A stretch of 64,000 nt of DNA from Adineta ricciae. Its lineage: Eukaryota; Rotifera; Eurotatoria; Adinetida; Adinetidae. The notes under the pieces were generated by a model that searched no databases, was not told the origin of the DNA, and was given only the letters and a program-made list of their open reading frames with translations. Made by a program: the position numbers and the translations under genes. Positions 21,348 to 33,080 of this stretch are shown in pieces (within the stretch, counting starts at the first letter, position 1; every line of letters begins with the position of its first letter). The stretch is taken from positions 310,001 through 374,000 of the forward strand of contig CAJNOJ010000053.1 in assembly GCA_905250025.1 (NCBI GenBank). Reading direction: 5' to 3'.

Positions 21348-23531
21348 ATGACACAAATAATTAATTTCGTTTTTCTTCTCCTTTGTTGTCCGTTTGTTCA
21401 AACGTATACTGATGGAGCGATCAATCTATTAGTTCGTTCAAGTACCTCATCAGAATATTATCGCTATTGTATAGAATTAGCCAAACTACCAAATGGTCAA
21501 ACAGTGAATGTTTCCGACTTCGGATGGTATAATCCGTACTTGGTATCGTCGACAGTCGATGCTTGTAATGCAGCAAGTTTAAATACGTCTTTACCAAACA
21601 CATTATCTTCGAGAACGATGCTAATCATATATGAGCATGGATGTACAATGACAGAACAAGCGTGGAATGTTGAACAGCTCTATGGGCAAATTGCGTTAAT
21701 GATTATCACCGATCGGCAAGATACTAGCTATGAATTAACATATAATACAACAACGATGCCTGTTAGTATTCCAGTAATGATGTTTTTGGATTCAGACTTT
21801 GATCATCTGAAGAATCGTTTTGAAGATTTGAATAGTATTCAGTTGTCAATTGATTATCCTGTGGATGTTGGAAGAAAATTTCGCCCAGCAGTTTTGCTAA
21901 TGTTTCTATTAGTGCTGGTTGTTTTACTTTGTGGAAACTTTTGGGCAGGAGATGAATTCAAGCGAATTATGAAAGAACGTGATAGTGATAATTGTAGTCA
22001 ACTTTCGAGTGCGAATTCATCACCGCGTGTTGATGAAACAGCACCAGTACAAGTTATTACAAAAGAAAATTCACCACGACCGAATGAAGATCTCGAAGAA
22101 AAGAAATTAGCTATTCTTCCCATGACATGTTGTTTCATTATTCTTATGATATTCTTTGCTGTTGGATGGCTACTTTTGTTATATTACTTTCCACAAGTGA
22201 TGATTTACGTTCTACAAGGTAATTTCACCATTTACATCACTTCTTCAGCGTGTTCCTCGTTGGTAGAGAATGAACTAAGAATTCGAGTGCAATCACTTGA
22301 TATATAATACAGGAGAAAAGAGTTGGTTTTTTAGATAAAGTACTTTCGATAGTGCACGTCATGAATGATCGATGATTGAAAAGGAAATTTTTCTTAATTT
22401 TCTGATTTACTCTTTAGCTATGTTTTGTATCAGCGCGTTTTCAAGTTTAATCCGTTGTTTCAACCGTTTAAGTTACTTTGTTCCAATTCTTCGCCGGTAT
22501 GAAATTCCATCGTGTACGCTACGTCGGCCATGTATATGGAAACTAGGTCCATTGAACTGTATTACAATCTTGGCAATTTGTGTTTCATTAACACTTGTTA
22601 TCATCTGGTTTATCTATCGTCAAAGAGATTGGGCGTGGATTCTACAAGATATTCTTGGTGCAGCAGTTTGCATATCAGTCACATCCATCTATCGACTGGG
22701 AAATATGCGAGTGATCACGGTTATTCTAGTAGCTTTTTTCCTCTACGATACCTTCTTTGTTTTTATTACACCTTATATTCCTATATTTCAAAAATCGTCG
22801 ACAAGTTCAAGTGCCACTACCGTTGCACCATCAGGCAGTGGATCGAGTGTTCGGTCAATAACACGAAAATCAACAAGAACCCCGTCAGTGATGGAACAAG
22901 TGGCATTGGGCATCGGAGCAAACGGTGAAACCGTTCCACTGCTATTTGCCTTACCAATGTTCATACCTGAATCAGAAATCGACCCATGTGTAACTGTACG
23001 AAAGTCAATGCTTGGCTTTGGTGATATTATCCTACCGGTAAATAGAAATGAAACTTCTTTTCTGTACAAAAGAATTCCTTTTCTTAGGGTATTCTTTTAA
23101 CATTTTGCAAAATATACGATATTGCCAGTGCGAATCGTTGGCCTGTTTATTATCTTCAATCGTTAATAGCTTATTTTGTTGGCTTAGCTTTGACACACGT
23201 TGCACTCTACTTAATGAATACCGCTCAACCAGCTTTACTGTACATTGTCCCTTGTATACTTTTATCAACGATCACAACGAGCTTAATTCGTCGAGAATTA
23301 AAAGAACTATTCACAGGTAAACGCCTCGAATTGGCACTGGAAGGAAAAAAACAAAAGCCATTGGCACCGTTAGACAATGGCCTAAGCAATTCGATCGAAG
23401 AAATTATTGACAATCCAAATGATCATCGCTATAATGAACTGGAGAATCCATCGGAGTCCAGATTGAGTGACACGGACTCTGTTATTATCATGAATGAACC
23501 GACCGGTATTAATCCAAATGTATATTTATAA
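21348..23531 (+). CDS. SPPL2: Signal peptide peptidase-like 2 intramembrane aspartyl protease
   Basis: GxGD-type protease that cleaves type II membrane segments in endosomes and lysosomes. Exons 21348-22218, 22418-23037, 23088-23531; about 644 residues. A signal peptide and a lumenal protease-associated domain (to about residue 185) precede nine predicted membrane helices. Catalytic motifs are present: YD in FFLYDTFFVFITP, GFGD in MLGFGDIILPG, and the PAL motif in QPALLYIVP. Motif WAWILQDILG precedes the catalytic helices as in vertebrate SPPL2A/B. GFGD and the N-terminal PA domain separate it from SPP and SPPL3. A poorly conserved Ser/Thr-rich loop (about 22795-22900) sits between the YD and GFGD helices. 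The C-terminal tail is cytosolic and acidic. No catalytic residue is missing. Confidence 0.94.
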
Positions 23532-26500
23532 AAAATGAATTGAAATAAAATTAACTTATTTATTACGAATGACTTTCACATATCAGAGCATAACTATGAA
23601 GCTAATGTTTGTTTGAATATCGGTTCGTGATATCCTTGTTCATAGAGAATCTGCTTTTATCACCAATTAGCTGATAATTTAGACTTTGATGAATAAAACA
23701 ATAAACGAGACTATCGAGTTATTTATATCAGTCTATTATAAATTCCGAAAAAATAGATTTTTTTACTATTCTGCAATCTTCGACGATTATTCTCATAGAT
23801 TTCGATTTTTCTTTTCGTTTTTTTTCTTTTCTTCTTCGCTTTTCTTTTAACTATCGTGTAAGATTTAAATCAACATAACAATGACGATTGACGTAATTAT
23901 AAACGGAACGAACATGTCGAAAGAGCAAAAAACGAAACATATATATGTGCATGATTTTTCTGCCATCAACATCGCCGTCGTTGTCGGGATAAAGAAAAAC
24001 GGTTTACGACCATAGTTTCTTCGTCTCTTTTCTTTTTTGTTTCCACTATCGCTGCCCGTGTTTCTCGATATTGCTTACCAACGCTTTTGTACATCGGTGA
24101 GAGCAGACAGGCAAACAGACAGACACCATGGATACACAGTTTATACCGATGTGATCCACTGGTCAATTTACGATGTGCACGCAAACGTATTGCTTTATTT
24201 GCATTCGTGTACATGTATATGTGTGTGTGCGATATTGCTGAAACAAGAGTAGTTCTTTTATATATGCATATGTATACGAGCACGTACAATTATAAGGCTT
24301 TGACAACGACAAAATCGGACGAAGTATGCTACTTCATGTGACTACCTGTCTAAGCAAACATTGACCATCAGCGAACGTCGAAAGCAGAGGAAAAGTATGA
24401 ATAGTAAATAGAAAGAGAAAAAAGAGACAGAATTTGACAACGAAAACGGACACCTAGTGAGTACCGATGACATGCTTCCCCGTTTCTTTTTCTCTTCTCT
24501 TTTCTTCTTATTGTCTTCATTTTCTGTTTCACTGCTGATACTGCTGATGATGGTAAGTAGTCTATTTTCTTCGTGCATGTGTATATGTTTGCTCTTGAGA
24601 TGGACTGAGAAAGTTTTCAACATGTAAATGTTTTTTCTCATTGTGCTTTTTTTCCAAACTCATTTGAATAGCGAAGGATACTTGTTGTCATTGGTTGAAT
24701 GGCCGGTGAATACGAAAAGACTACCTTGAGGCTCTTTTCTCACTAACGGATAAAGAGTTTAATTGTCCATTTATTCACTTTAAAAACGTTTTGGTCAGTC
24801 AGTTTTCTTTTCTTAGCTTGTAGCCTGCGGCAACTTTCTCCATACAATAACGAAAGAAAGAGAGGTAGACATCGACGAAAAAGGTGAATTATCGTTGAAT
24901 GAAAGAAGAGAGGAGAGAAAGAGAGAAAGAGAAAGAAAAAGAAGCGATATGAATTAATGCAATTATATGCACATGCATATCGTAAAAGCGCATGAGACAC
25001 ATCGTCGATGGGATATTCAGTCAACAGACTACTCGTATTTTCTTTTTCGTTCTCATTCATATAAACTTTTATCACGATTTGATTACTTTCATCAACTGTA
25101 GTTGATGAGACATGTTCAAAAGAGTTCTATGTTCGAGTTTCAACGGTGTTCGTCACGGTCTATTGGTAATAGTCATGTGCTTTTGAACATCAACTACATT
25201 TTCACCGGTAATCATCACTGAGCGCGAATGTTCGCAGTCAATTGGTATATTTCAAATATTGACTAGAGCACTTCGTGCTTTGGGAAATCGGATTTCGACG
25301 TTCGTCTTTTTTCAAAGAAGAAGAAATGCCAAAATACATCTTTCAGATGAAAGTTGAAACGACTCTTTGCTATTTGACGAAACTGAGAAGAAAGATCGTC
25401 TTCTCAGCAAGTTCCTCGACAAGCAAAACAGTCATTACCGTAGTGAACTTGGAAACACACCGTTATTTTTCTAAAAGATAATATGCTTACGAGTAAATTA
25501 CTTTCTGTATATTTAGTCGAGCATGACTAAGTTATTGCATCAAACTAACCAAAAGACGTTTGTATTTTGATATCATTTTTGAAAATAGCAACAAATGTTT
25601 CAATGATCGTACGATATTTTGCATTAGAAATCAATAGTTCCTCTGAATATCATCAATAATTTTGATAAAATATTTTGCTTTTTACTTAACTATATTATTA
25701 GAGAATTTCAATGTGCACACAGCTAATATTACGAGATGAAATCAGTTCCATAGATTAATATTGAACATCATCGAATCAAATTCACCTATTCAATGTGAAA
25801 CTTTATCAAGTCTATCGTTGGAATTGGGAATTTGGATTGACATAGCTGAATGTCGGTAGGCCACCAGGGAAAAGTTTCGTTACTTATGTCCAAGCCTCTT
25901 GTTATACTTGAAGAGCTTATTAAATGTGTTTTATGTCCGGCATGCTGTTTTTCTGCCTGATAGCCTTATGTTTCTGGACGAGCAGGTAGTGTATCCAACA
26001 TTGAAAAATATGTACATAATACTCACTGCAAAGAAAAAAAAAAGTTTTATTATATTAGACACGCCCTTGTTATGTTTTCTCATGTCTCTTTGCCTTGATG
26101 ATGATGATGTTGGCATAGTGGTATAAATAAAGAAAATGATCTGTTAGAAGTTGTTAGAGTCTAATTTGAATTTTCAAAAATCATACAGCTTCGTACCCAA
26201 GTATTCGCTATTCTGGATCAGTTTTAGCCGATTGACGGACACAGACTGGCAATCGATCGGTTTCTTTACGATTAGACATATTCTTGGTTTTAAACAATTT
26301 TGATTCAACTAATTTTAATTGGCTAACTATGCCTTATTCGATTTAGATGTGAGCCATGCGCATTGTAATGTCGAGACAAAAGCAAAACTAAGTCATGATG
26401 TTATATGTCGAAGTCGACAAAACTTTCTCATGTTACTATACCGATGATAAAAAAAAAGGACAGAGTCCAGACGCCACCAAGTTGTTCAATCAAAGTTAGA

Positions 26501-26696
26501 TGAACAAGTAAAAAGTGATGTAGAAGTTCTTATCTTCATGATCATAATGAAACGGTTAATCTTGAAAAAAGTCGTAGAGAAATTTATTACAAAGAAGTAG
26601 TCATTTTGTCAGATAAAAATGCGCCGAAAAATAAAACTCGGCGAACTTTTCCTAATGTTTGTATACTATCGTACAGAATGAATGATACTTGTCGTA
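23532..26696. other. 3.2 kb without a recognisable gene
   Basis: Intergenic sequence between SPPL2 and the isoprenoid synthase. Open frames here are short, strongly biased by TC/GA or TG runs (for example around 24040-24640 and 24880-24950) and lack domains. No tRNA or rRNA signature or transposase was seen. An inverted-repeat structure at 25089-25197 is listed separately. It may hold long UTRs or a lineage-specific non-coding RNA. Confidence 0.5.
25089..25197. repeat. Imperfect hairpin with nested palindrome
   Basis: A perfect 20-mer palindrome TCATCAACTGTAGTTGATGA lies at 25089-25108. GTAGTTGATG...TTCAAAAG (25098-25122) pairs with CTTTTGAACATCAACTAC (25180-25197), with a 7-base bulge on the left side. 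The loop is about 57 bp. It may be a MITE remnant or a structured transcript. Confidence 0.55.
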
Positions 26697-29600
26697 TTAA
26701 TTTTTACGATCAACAATGTAATTAACCACAGTTTTGATCGTGCCTGCACCTTTTGGCCAAAGCTCGTCGACTAACTTCAATGTCTGTGTCCGAAATTCTT
26801 TCAGACGTTTGCGAGTGCCCTCAGCACCCAAGGTTGATACGTAAGTCACCGTATTATTTTTGACATCAAGTGCAGCAGGTTTACCAATATTTTCTCCTTC
26901 GACGTCCAGTAGATCATCACGCATTTGAAACAATATACCCATCAGACGACCTAATTCTCGAATTTGTGCAATCGTATTATCATGACCAGGATCGGTAGGT
27001 GATAAAGCTAAAACGGCGGGCGTGATCAAAACGATTTCAATTGCTTTGCCTGTTTTCAACCATGCTATACGATCGAGTTCATCGACTTGTCCATCACCGT
27101 CTTCTATGCCCATATGTGCAGCACGTAAATCCATCATTTGTCCAATACATAAATCATGCATCGACAGCGATATTTCATTGATAACTTGATTGACACGTTC
27201 TGGTGAAAAACCATTTCTGACTAAATCATGATTAATCAAACTCATACTAACAGCTATCAAATCAACAGCTGCCAATTGTGCTCGACCCTCACAGAGATCT
27301 TCCGGTATATCATTGTTAATCACTGCCTTGTGCAATGTTGGCCTACCACGTCTTAAATCACTATTGTCTTGTGCAGGTAAATCATCCAATATCAACGATG
27401 ACGTATGCAAGTATTCTATTCCGCATGCTAATGGTATGATATTTTTTATATTGAGCTCATACAAATCGGCAACCATCAACATTATTAATGGTCGAAGACG
27501 TTTCCCGCCAGCTGTAACGCTGTAATTCATAGCAGAGATTAACAATTGTTCGTCGCGATCGCTGATGGGTTTGGTTTTCGCATACTTATTAAACGAATGG
27601 ATCCGTAGTGCATCTTCGATCTGTTTTAAATGATCACCGACGTATGTTTCTAATTTACGGTTAATTCGCGCGTATTGAACGCTTGCTTTGTTAACGGTAC
27701 GAAAGAATGATTTCTCAGGATCACTGACGTTGGAAAACTTAGGACGAAGACTGAACCAGAAATAATGATGTAGTGATGTATTATTTTGACAGAATATATG
27801 TAGAAATTCTCGAAGTGCTGATTGATCGCCGCTAATTTCAATAGAGCGTAAGGTTCGTGCTATACGACGACCAAGAAAAGCACCTGTTTGTTCATCGTAA
27901 TCAGAATCTATATAGAGATCTATACAAAGATGAAGAAATGCGTAGAATGGATTCAGTAAGCATGTGTTCGAACACTTTTCGCGACCAATAAAATTTGCGT
28001 AATGAGTAAATGGTGTGACTGAATTCGATGTGACATCATCATAGAAATCTCGACAATCATCGGTTAGTTGACCTAAGAATGGCATAATCCATAGTCGTTC
28101 ATTTTCCTCACGAGCCGATTTGATGTTTCCCAAAAATGTTGTACATGTATAAGTGAAGTGGGACTTGAGTACAGCACCTAGAAATAGAAAATTGTTCAAT
28201 GATGATCGTTAAACATTATTATAAGGGTGTTTAGACTATCATGCTCAATTGTATAGGGTAAATTAGTTTTTAGGGTAAACGTAGTTGACAACGCCTTCCT
28301 TGTTGATCGTCGCGCATGAAGTAATCATGCTTTTAGCGTCAGAGGGCGGAGAGTCGGTTATTCATCGTTGTAAAAGGGAAACGTGACATTGGTAATTAGA
28401 ATAAACAAGCAAAACGATGTTTTTACCGAGGAATAGTTCCTTGTCATTATAGAATTCTTCTGGCGTCTTCTTATCGACGCGTTGCGATCTTAATAGAAGT
28501 GCTAATTCATTAAACGCCGAACGTGTAACTCCAATGCTTTTTGTTAAAGTTATCAAACCATCGAATGTTTCTAGTAATAAAGGTGTTAAGGGTGTTTTCG
28601 GTATCTCACTACGATCAAATTCTTCTCCGCTCAGTAGTTTTTCCATAGTTAATGTCCATTTTTCAATCATTTCAGCTGGCGTTAACAATCCCCCTTGAGA
28701 ACTTGCGCCTGCTCGAAGGGCATCAAAATGATGTGCAGGAATTTTGTCTATATTGCGAATCTCATCTTGAATACAGTCGACAATGGCATAGGCAACACCA
28801 AAATAGAAGCCCATTTGCAGTGCATGAAAGAACTGTTCATTAATAACTTTAATGTCTAACATTTGCTTGTTTTTCACAACTGTTTCGGAAAAGTTAAAGA
28901 TTCGCGCAATTCCGATACCAATGGTCGTACGCAATAGCCGACCGAATGAGCCAACTTGTGTGAGCATCATTGGAAATGTTTTCAATGCATCACGCCACTT
29001 TTCGATGAGCCATGTCCATTGATCAACATTCACTTTCGGGGAAAACAAATCATTGTTTAATTTGATTACATTTGAATTCGATTCAGCTGCGAATAGAGAA
29101 GAGATCAATTTTTTCACTCCTTCTGGAACGTCCTCGGGATCATTAGCCGATGCTTTCGTTAACATCATCAGATGTGCAACAGATTTAATAAATAAATGAA
29201 CGAAATAGATGAATTGTTGATTACAACTAGCCGTTGTTTGTAAGGCATTTGGTCCGAAGACTTTACCGAAACGTAATAACATGAAATCATCACCCATATT
29301 TTTTAAATTACATTCATATGTTTTTTTCGATCTGTGTAGAACGGCGATTTTAGTAAGGAAACTTGTCGCACTATTGAATTCTTCATCACTTGGTCTTACT
29401 CGCATATGTGTGAAACCTAAATTAAGAGAAGTCGTTTCTTGACTAGAATATGTAGATTTTATTTACCGATATCAACCATTTTTTGAATAATATCCAGATC
29501 TGGTTCGGACCGTTGATGGTACTTTTCCAACAAATGCTCAAGATAATCTGCTCCCATACTTTCCGCTTGTGCATATGCCTGATCTAGATCGAATGGTTGA

Positions 29601-30285
29601 TCTCGCAGTTGTGCAATACAATTTGTATTCGCTGCATCTGTCTTTGGTGTCAGTGTATCTATGATATATCGATAGTATTTCTGTACACGTTCATTATCCG
29701 TTAAATCTTCATCGATCATTTCAGGAAACACTTCCAATGCACGTTGTAATTGCAATGCGTACCATCGGCTATCTGTTTTGTCCAGCGTTTGAAAAAACGT
29801 GTTTGGTTTTTCGGTCGCATACGATGTCGAATGGAGAAGATGACGAACTCGAACAATGTGTTTGTCAACATCATCGAATAGTTGATTAATCGATTCACGA
29901 ACGAACTCATTGGAAACGGAATGGCGATTAGCTAAATGTTGAGATTTATCCAGAAGACGCCGTTTGATATGAGTAGAACGTGCAATCTGCCATAGCCGTG
30001 GTTTCTGAGCATATGCTTCTAATTTCGAGAAAATATACTGCTCAATAAGTTCACGTTTTTGCTGTTCATCGGAGGTCAACTGCGCTTTTGTTTGCGGCTC
30101 TTCTGATGCTTCTTTGGAACGTTTATGTGCATGTGGATGGAGTTTACGTAAATTAATTCGAGCTGTTTTTCGACCTTGAAGAACAAAATCGAGGAAAACA
30201 TGATTGGCTTGTAAAATTGAAAGAAAAAATGTATCCTACTATTCCGATTTACTGAAACAGAACGTGTTGCTTTGACTGACGACAT
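26697..30285 (-). CDS. Bifunctional class I isoprenoid synthase: N-terminal terpene-synthase-like unit fused to IspA-type polyprenyl diphosphate synthase
   Basis: Coding exons 30207-29467, 29416-28427 and 28177-26697, plus a short first exon near 30285 whose donor is uncertain; about 1,077 residues. The C-terminal 320 residues are a bacterial-type farnesyl/geranylgeranyl diphosphate synthase: GGKRLRPLIML, first Asp motif DDLPAQDN with RRGRPTLHK, second motif QMRDDLLDVEGE, then VTYVSTLG. The middle region has its own Asp-rich pair: IVDCIQDE in a helix, and LTDDCRDFYDDV across the 28178-28426 intron. This pattern fits the bacterial 'class 1 isoprenoid biosynthesis enzyme' group. The N-terminal roughly 250 residues are helical and unrecognised. 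Large exons with few introns and bacterial-like motifs suggest horizontal origin. Likely reactions are prenyl chain elongation and perhaps cyclisation or condensation; product unknown. Confidence 0.82.
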
Positions 30286-31031
30286 TTGCAAATACAATAC
30301 ATTCACTCTATGTCTCCTTCAAAGAGCCTGCGTTTTCATCCTGTATAGATTTTTGTAGCCATTGAAGCGACAAATTAGTAATATGCAAATAACAAAAATA
30401 GCAGGAGGAAAATATCATCAAAAAGGTGTCCACATTTCAAATGCTCTGTTTTATTTTTTCATTATTATTTTCGTGTTACTCATAATAGACATGACCAAAT
30501 TAGTTATGCGCTATTTTGTGATTCCACTCTAATAATTGGCCGATACCATTTGACGTCAATATTCTAATAACTATACTAATACGTATAACCTTCTTAACTC
30601 CATGCGTCATGTGAAAACGTCATGAAATAACATTGATATGACTCCTTTTCTCTGCCCGTCATATAGCTTGCCTTCGAAGTGCATATTAGTAATCAATCAT
30701 GATATTGGAAAAGAAAATTGAGTCATAACAATATTCAACGATTAACACGTTATCTTCATTAAATGATAAATCATCAATGGAAATGAAAACTTTCAATATT
30801 GACAGAACTTTTTATATCGAAAGAGAAAAAAAAAGCGGCTCAGTGGCATACTCTTTTTTTGTCATAATCAAATTGACTTAGCAATCCAATCTATGTGAGC
30901 TTCGCCTACTTGTATAAATGTAGATCGTATGTCATCGAGAAAAAGCAAGCAATATGTGAATTTTTTTAAAAACTCTTTCTCTCTTCATTTTCCTTTTATT
31001 CCTTGATTAACACACTCAGTCAGAAAGTCAT
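30286..31031. promoter_or_regulatory. Region between divergent isoprenoid synthase and four-pass membrane protein genes
   Basis: About 750 bp of AT-rich sequence between two start codons pointing away from each other. A pyrimidine tract (about 30975-31000) precedes the plus-strand gene. No specific motif was identified. Confidence 0.35.
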
Positions 31032-31860
31032 ATGAGAATGCGTCAACCGAATTCCCAAGCTTTCTTAACTCGCGAACAACAATTCAATGATCGATTTCCA
31101 CTATCGGTTGTGGCAATTCTAGCCATTATCCAAATGTTAGCAACATTTGGGATCATCGGACTTGAAGTTGGACATGTGATTATCGATGTCCGATTAACAA
31201 ATCTATTTGCTGGCTTTTGGGCGTCCGTCCCGTTTACTATTCTATGGATTTCCATGTTTGCAACAGGTAAATTTTTCATTACGAAACACATCCGAATACA
31301 TTCGTGAGTATTTATTTTCAGTATGCTGTTGCCGTCGACGAAGCTGTGCTACACATGCACTGATACATAATTGTATTTCATTTCTCTTTGCAAGTGCATT
31401 AATTGGTATTAACATTGCATTCATTCGACACCCGCACGAGTGTTTCTTTACTGGAGGACTCTGTCGAAGTTTCGGTTTCACTTGGTACAACTCGGTCAGT
31501 TGTGCTTTTGGTAGTGGTCTAGATAAGTGTACCGATGCTCGTATGATATTCATTAAAGTACAATTAGCTTGTGGAGCTGTAATGGCAGCAACATGTTTTG
31601 CATATATAATTGCATATTTCATTGTATCTTCGAAGTCAGCACGAGCAAATCGACAGCAAGTGCGAACAGTAGCTGACACTGTCATGGCACCGGTTTATTC
31701 TCAAGCAGTTTTTACTGCCCCTCCGCAATCATTTCAACCATCCGCACCTGTGATGATGCCTGCTTATCATCAGGCTCCAGTTCAATATCACAATCCGAGT
31801 TATATCCCGCCGAATCAATACCCGACAATTTATCCGGAGATTCCACAAGATCGGTTTTAA
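31032..31860 (+). CDS. Four-pass (MARVEL/tetraspan-like) membrane protein with Pro/Tyr-rich tail
   Basis: Exons 31032-31266 and 31322-31860, about 257 residues. Four hydrophobic helices are visible: VVAILAIIQMLATFGIIGLE, AGFWASVPFTILWISMF, ISFLFASALIGINIAF and CGAVMAATCFAYIIAYFIV. The loop between helices 3 and 4 contains three Cys (HECFF, GLCRS, DKC). A cytosolic tail of about 80 residues is rich in Pro, Gln and Tyr, with repeated PSY/PAY/QYP elements resembling PPxY-type or clathrin-adaptor ligands. Topology resembles MARVEL or tetraspan families, but no diagnostic signature was seen. Its 3' end faces the thioredoxin gene, with stops only about 90 bp apart. Confidence 0.78.
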
Positions 31861-31915
31861 TCAAAAAGGTAGCTCATAGATGCAAAAAGGAAGGAGGAGC
31901 AAAGTGAAAGTTTTC

Positions 31916-31947
31916 GTTTTGTTGTTGTTGTTGTTGTTGTTGTTGTG
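31916..31947. repeat. (TTG)n microsatellite
   Basis: About nine tandem TTG/GTT units in the short space between two convergent genes, ending at the thioredoxin stop codon. Confidence 0.9.
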
Positions 31948-32850
31948 TTAACGGCTAAGTTGATCAAGCATTTTTTGAATTCGATTTTCATCTGCAGCAC
32001 CTGTAAATCGACTAATTTCTTTGCCGTTTTTGATTGCTATCACTAAAATGAAATTTAATTTAATAACATATGCTTTCTATCTACACTCGCAATGCTTTAA
32101 ATGTGATCCTGCTTCGAAAAAACTAAGTTGTTGTGAACAATCGAATCTAACCGGAACAAACTTTCCTATCGTCCATTATATACTTTTAATAAAACATCAT
32201 CGTATGTATGAACAGCTGAGTACATTTTCAGTTCTAACAAAGTTTATTTGACAAGCTCATTGCATGTTGATATATGCCTAATTTTATTTTCATAATACTT
32301 CTTGAAAGTCAACTTATCTGTGTAATCATTTTCGCTGCTGCTGAGAACAACAAAACAACGCAACTGAATCAAACTGATGTGAAAGTTTTTGACCTACCTG
32401 TGGGTACTGCTTGAACATTATATTTGCCACTTAGTTGTTCCAGCTGATCAATATCGACTTTGGCCAGTTTCACATCTTTATCGCCCTTGGTTTTCTTATT
32501 ATGATCAGTTACTACTTTTTCCAAGCGTGGTTCTAGTTTTATCCAAGTTTTAACATAAAGAAGGCAAAGAAGGAAATCTTACCCAAGACTTTACATGGTC
32601 CACACCTAAAACATCGATGAAACAGTTTCAAAATATTGTCATCACGTGTTTTTCCTTACCAAGTTGCATAGAAATCAACTACGAACGGGTTTTTGCTTTG
32701 TAAAACTCGCTTTTGAAAATCCGCATCGTCTTTCACATGAATAACATTGTCAGCTAAACGTAATGCCGATGTTTGAAACTGTCGACGATTGTTAATCAGC
32801 CATAGATTTTGTACATTTCGTACAACTGTTTGTAAGCCACGAGCAGACAT
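31948..32850 (-). CDS. TXN2: Mitochondrial thioredoxin
   Basis: Disulfide reductase of the mitochondrial matrix. Exon 1 starts at 32850 (MSARGLQTVVRNVQN) with an Arg-rich, acid-poor leader of about 35 residues suited to mitochondrial import (FQTSALRLADNV). The fold continues with FVVDFYATW, and a splice junction divides the Trp codon of the active site WCGPCK. Then EPRLEKVV, VKLAKVDIDQLEQLSGKYNVQAVPT with the conserved cis-Pro, and VIAIKNGKEISRFTGA; stop at 31948. The small second exon (about 25 bp, around 32580-32605) encodes CGPCKVL. The last intron (about 32040-32390) is about 350 bp and contains no recognisable exon. About 145-150 residues, matching TXN2 proteins. Confidence 0.9.
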
Positions 32851-33080
32851 CGAATGTTTCCGTTTAATAGAGAGATCTGAAAATAAAAAAGAGAAAACAA
32901 AAATGATTTTCGTTTGTTAGCTATCGAGATGAGCAAAATGATAAAATGAAGATTGTTAACGGATCAATGAGTCAAATACCGGAAGATTACGGTTCACTAG
33001 ATGAATTCAAGTTGGAGTTATCAAGCGGTTAGAAAACGGCAAGCGGATTTGTTTCAACGGCTGATGCTCCACAGGAGATA

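Noticed and set aside
22512..22928. 138-codon plus-strand ORF within SPPL2
   Set aside because: Out-of-frame shadow of the SPPL2 exon containing the YD motif.
24037..24641. Several 70-107 codon ORFs on both strands
   Set aside because: Rich in Cys/Tyr/His/Met from TG and TA repeats; no start context, splice structure or homology.
26697..28199. Stand-alone 500-residue polyprenyl synthase starting MNNFLFLG
   Set aside because: The apparent first codons are intron. The acceptor at about 28178 splices in phase to the upstream exon ending DKELFLG.
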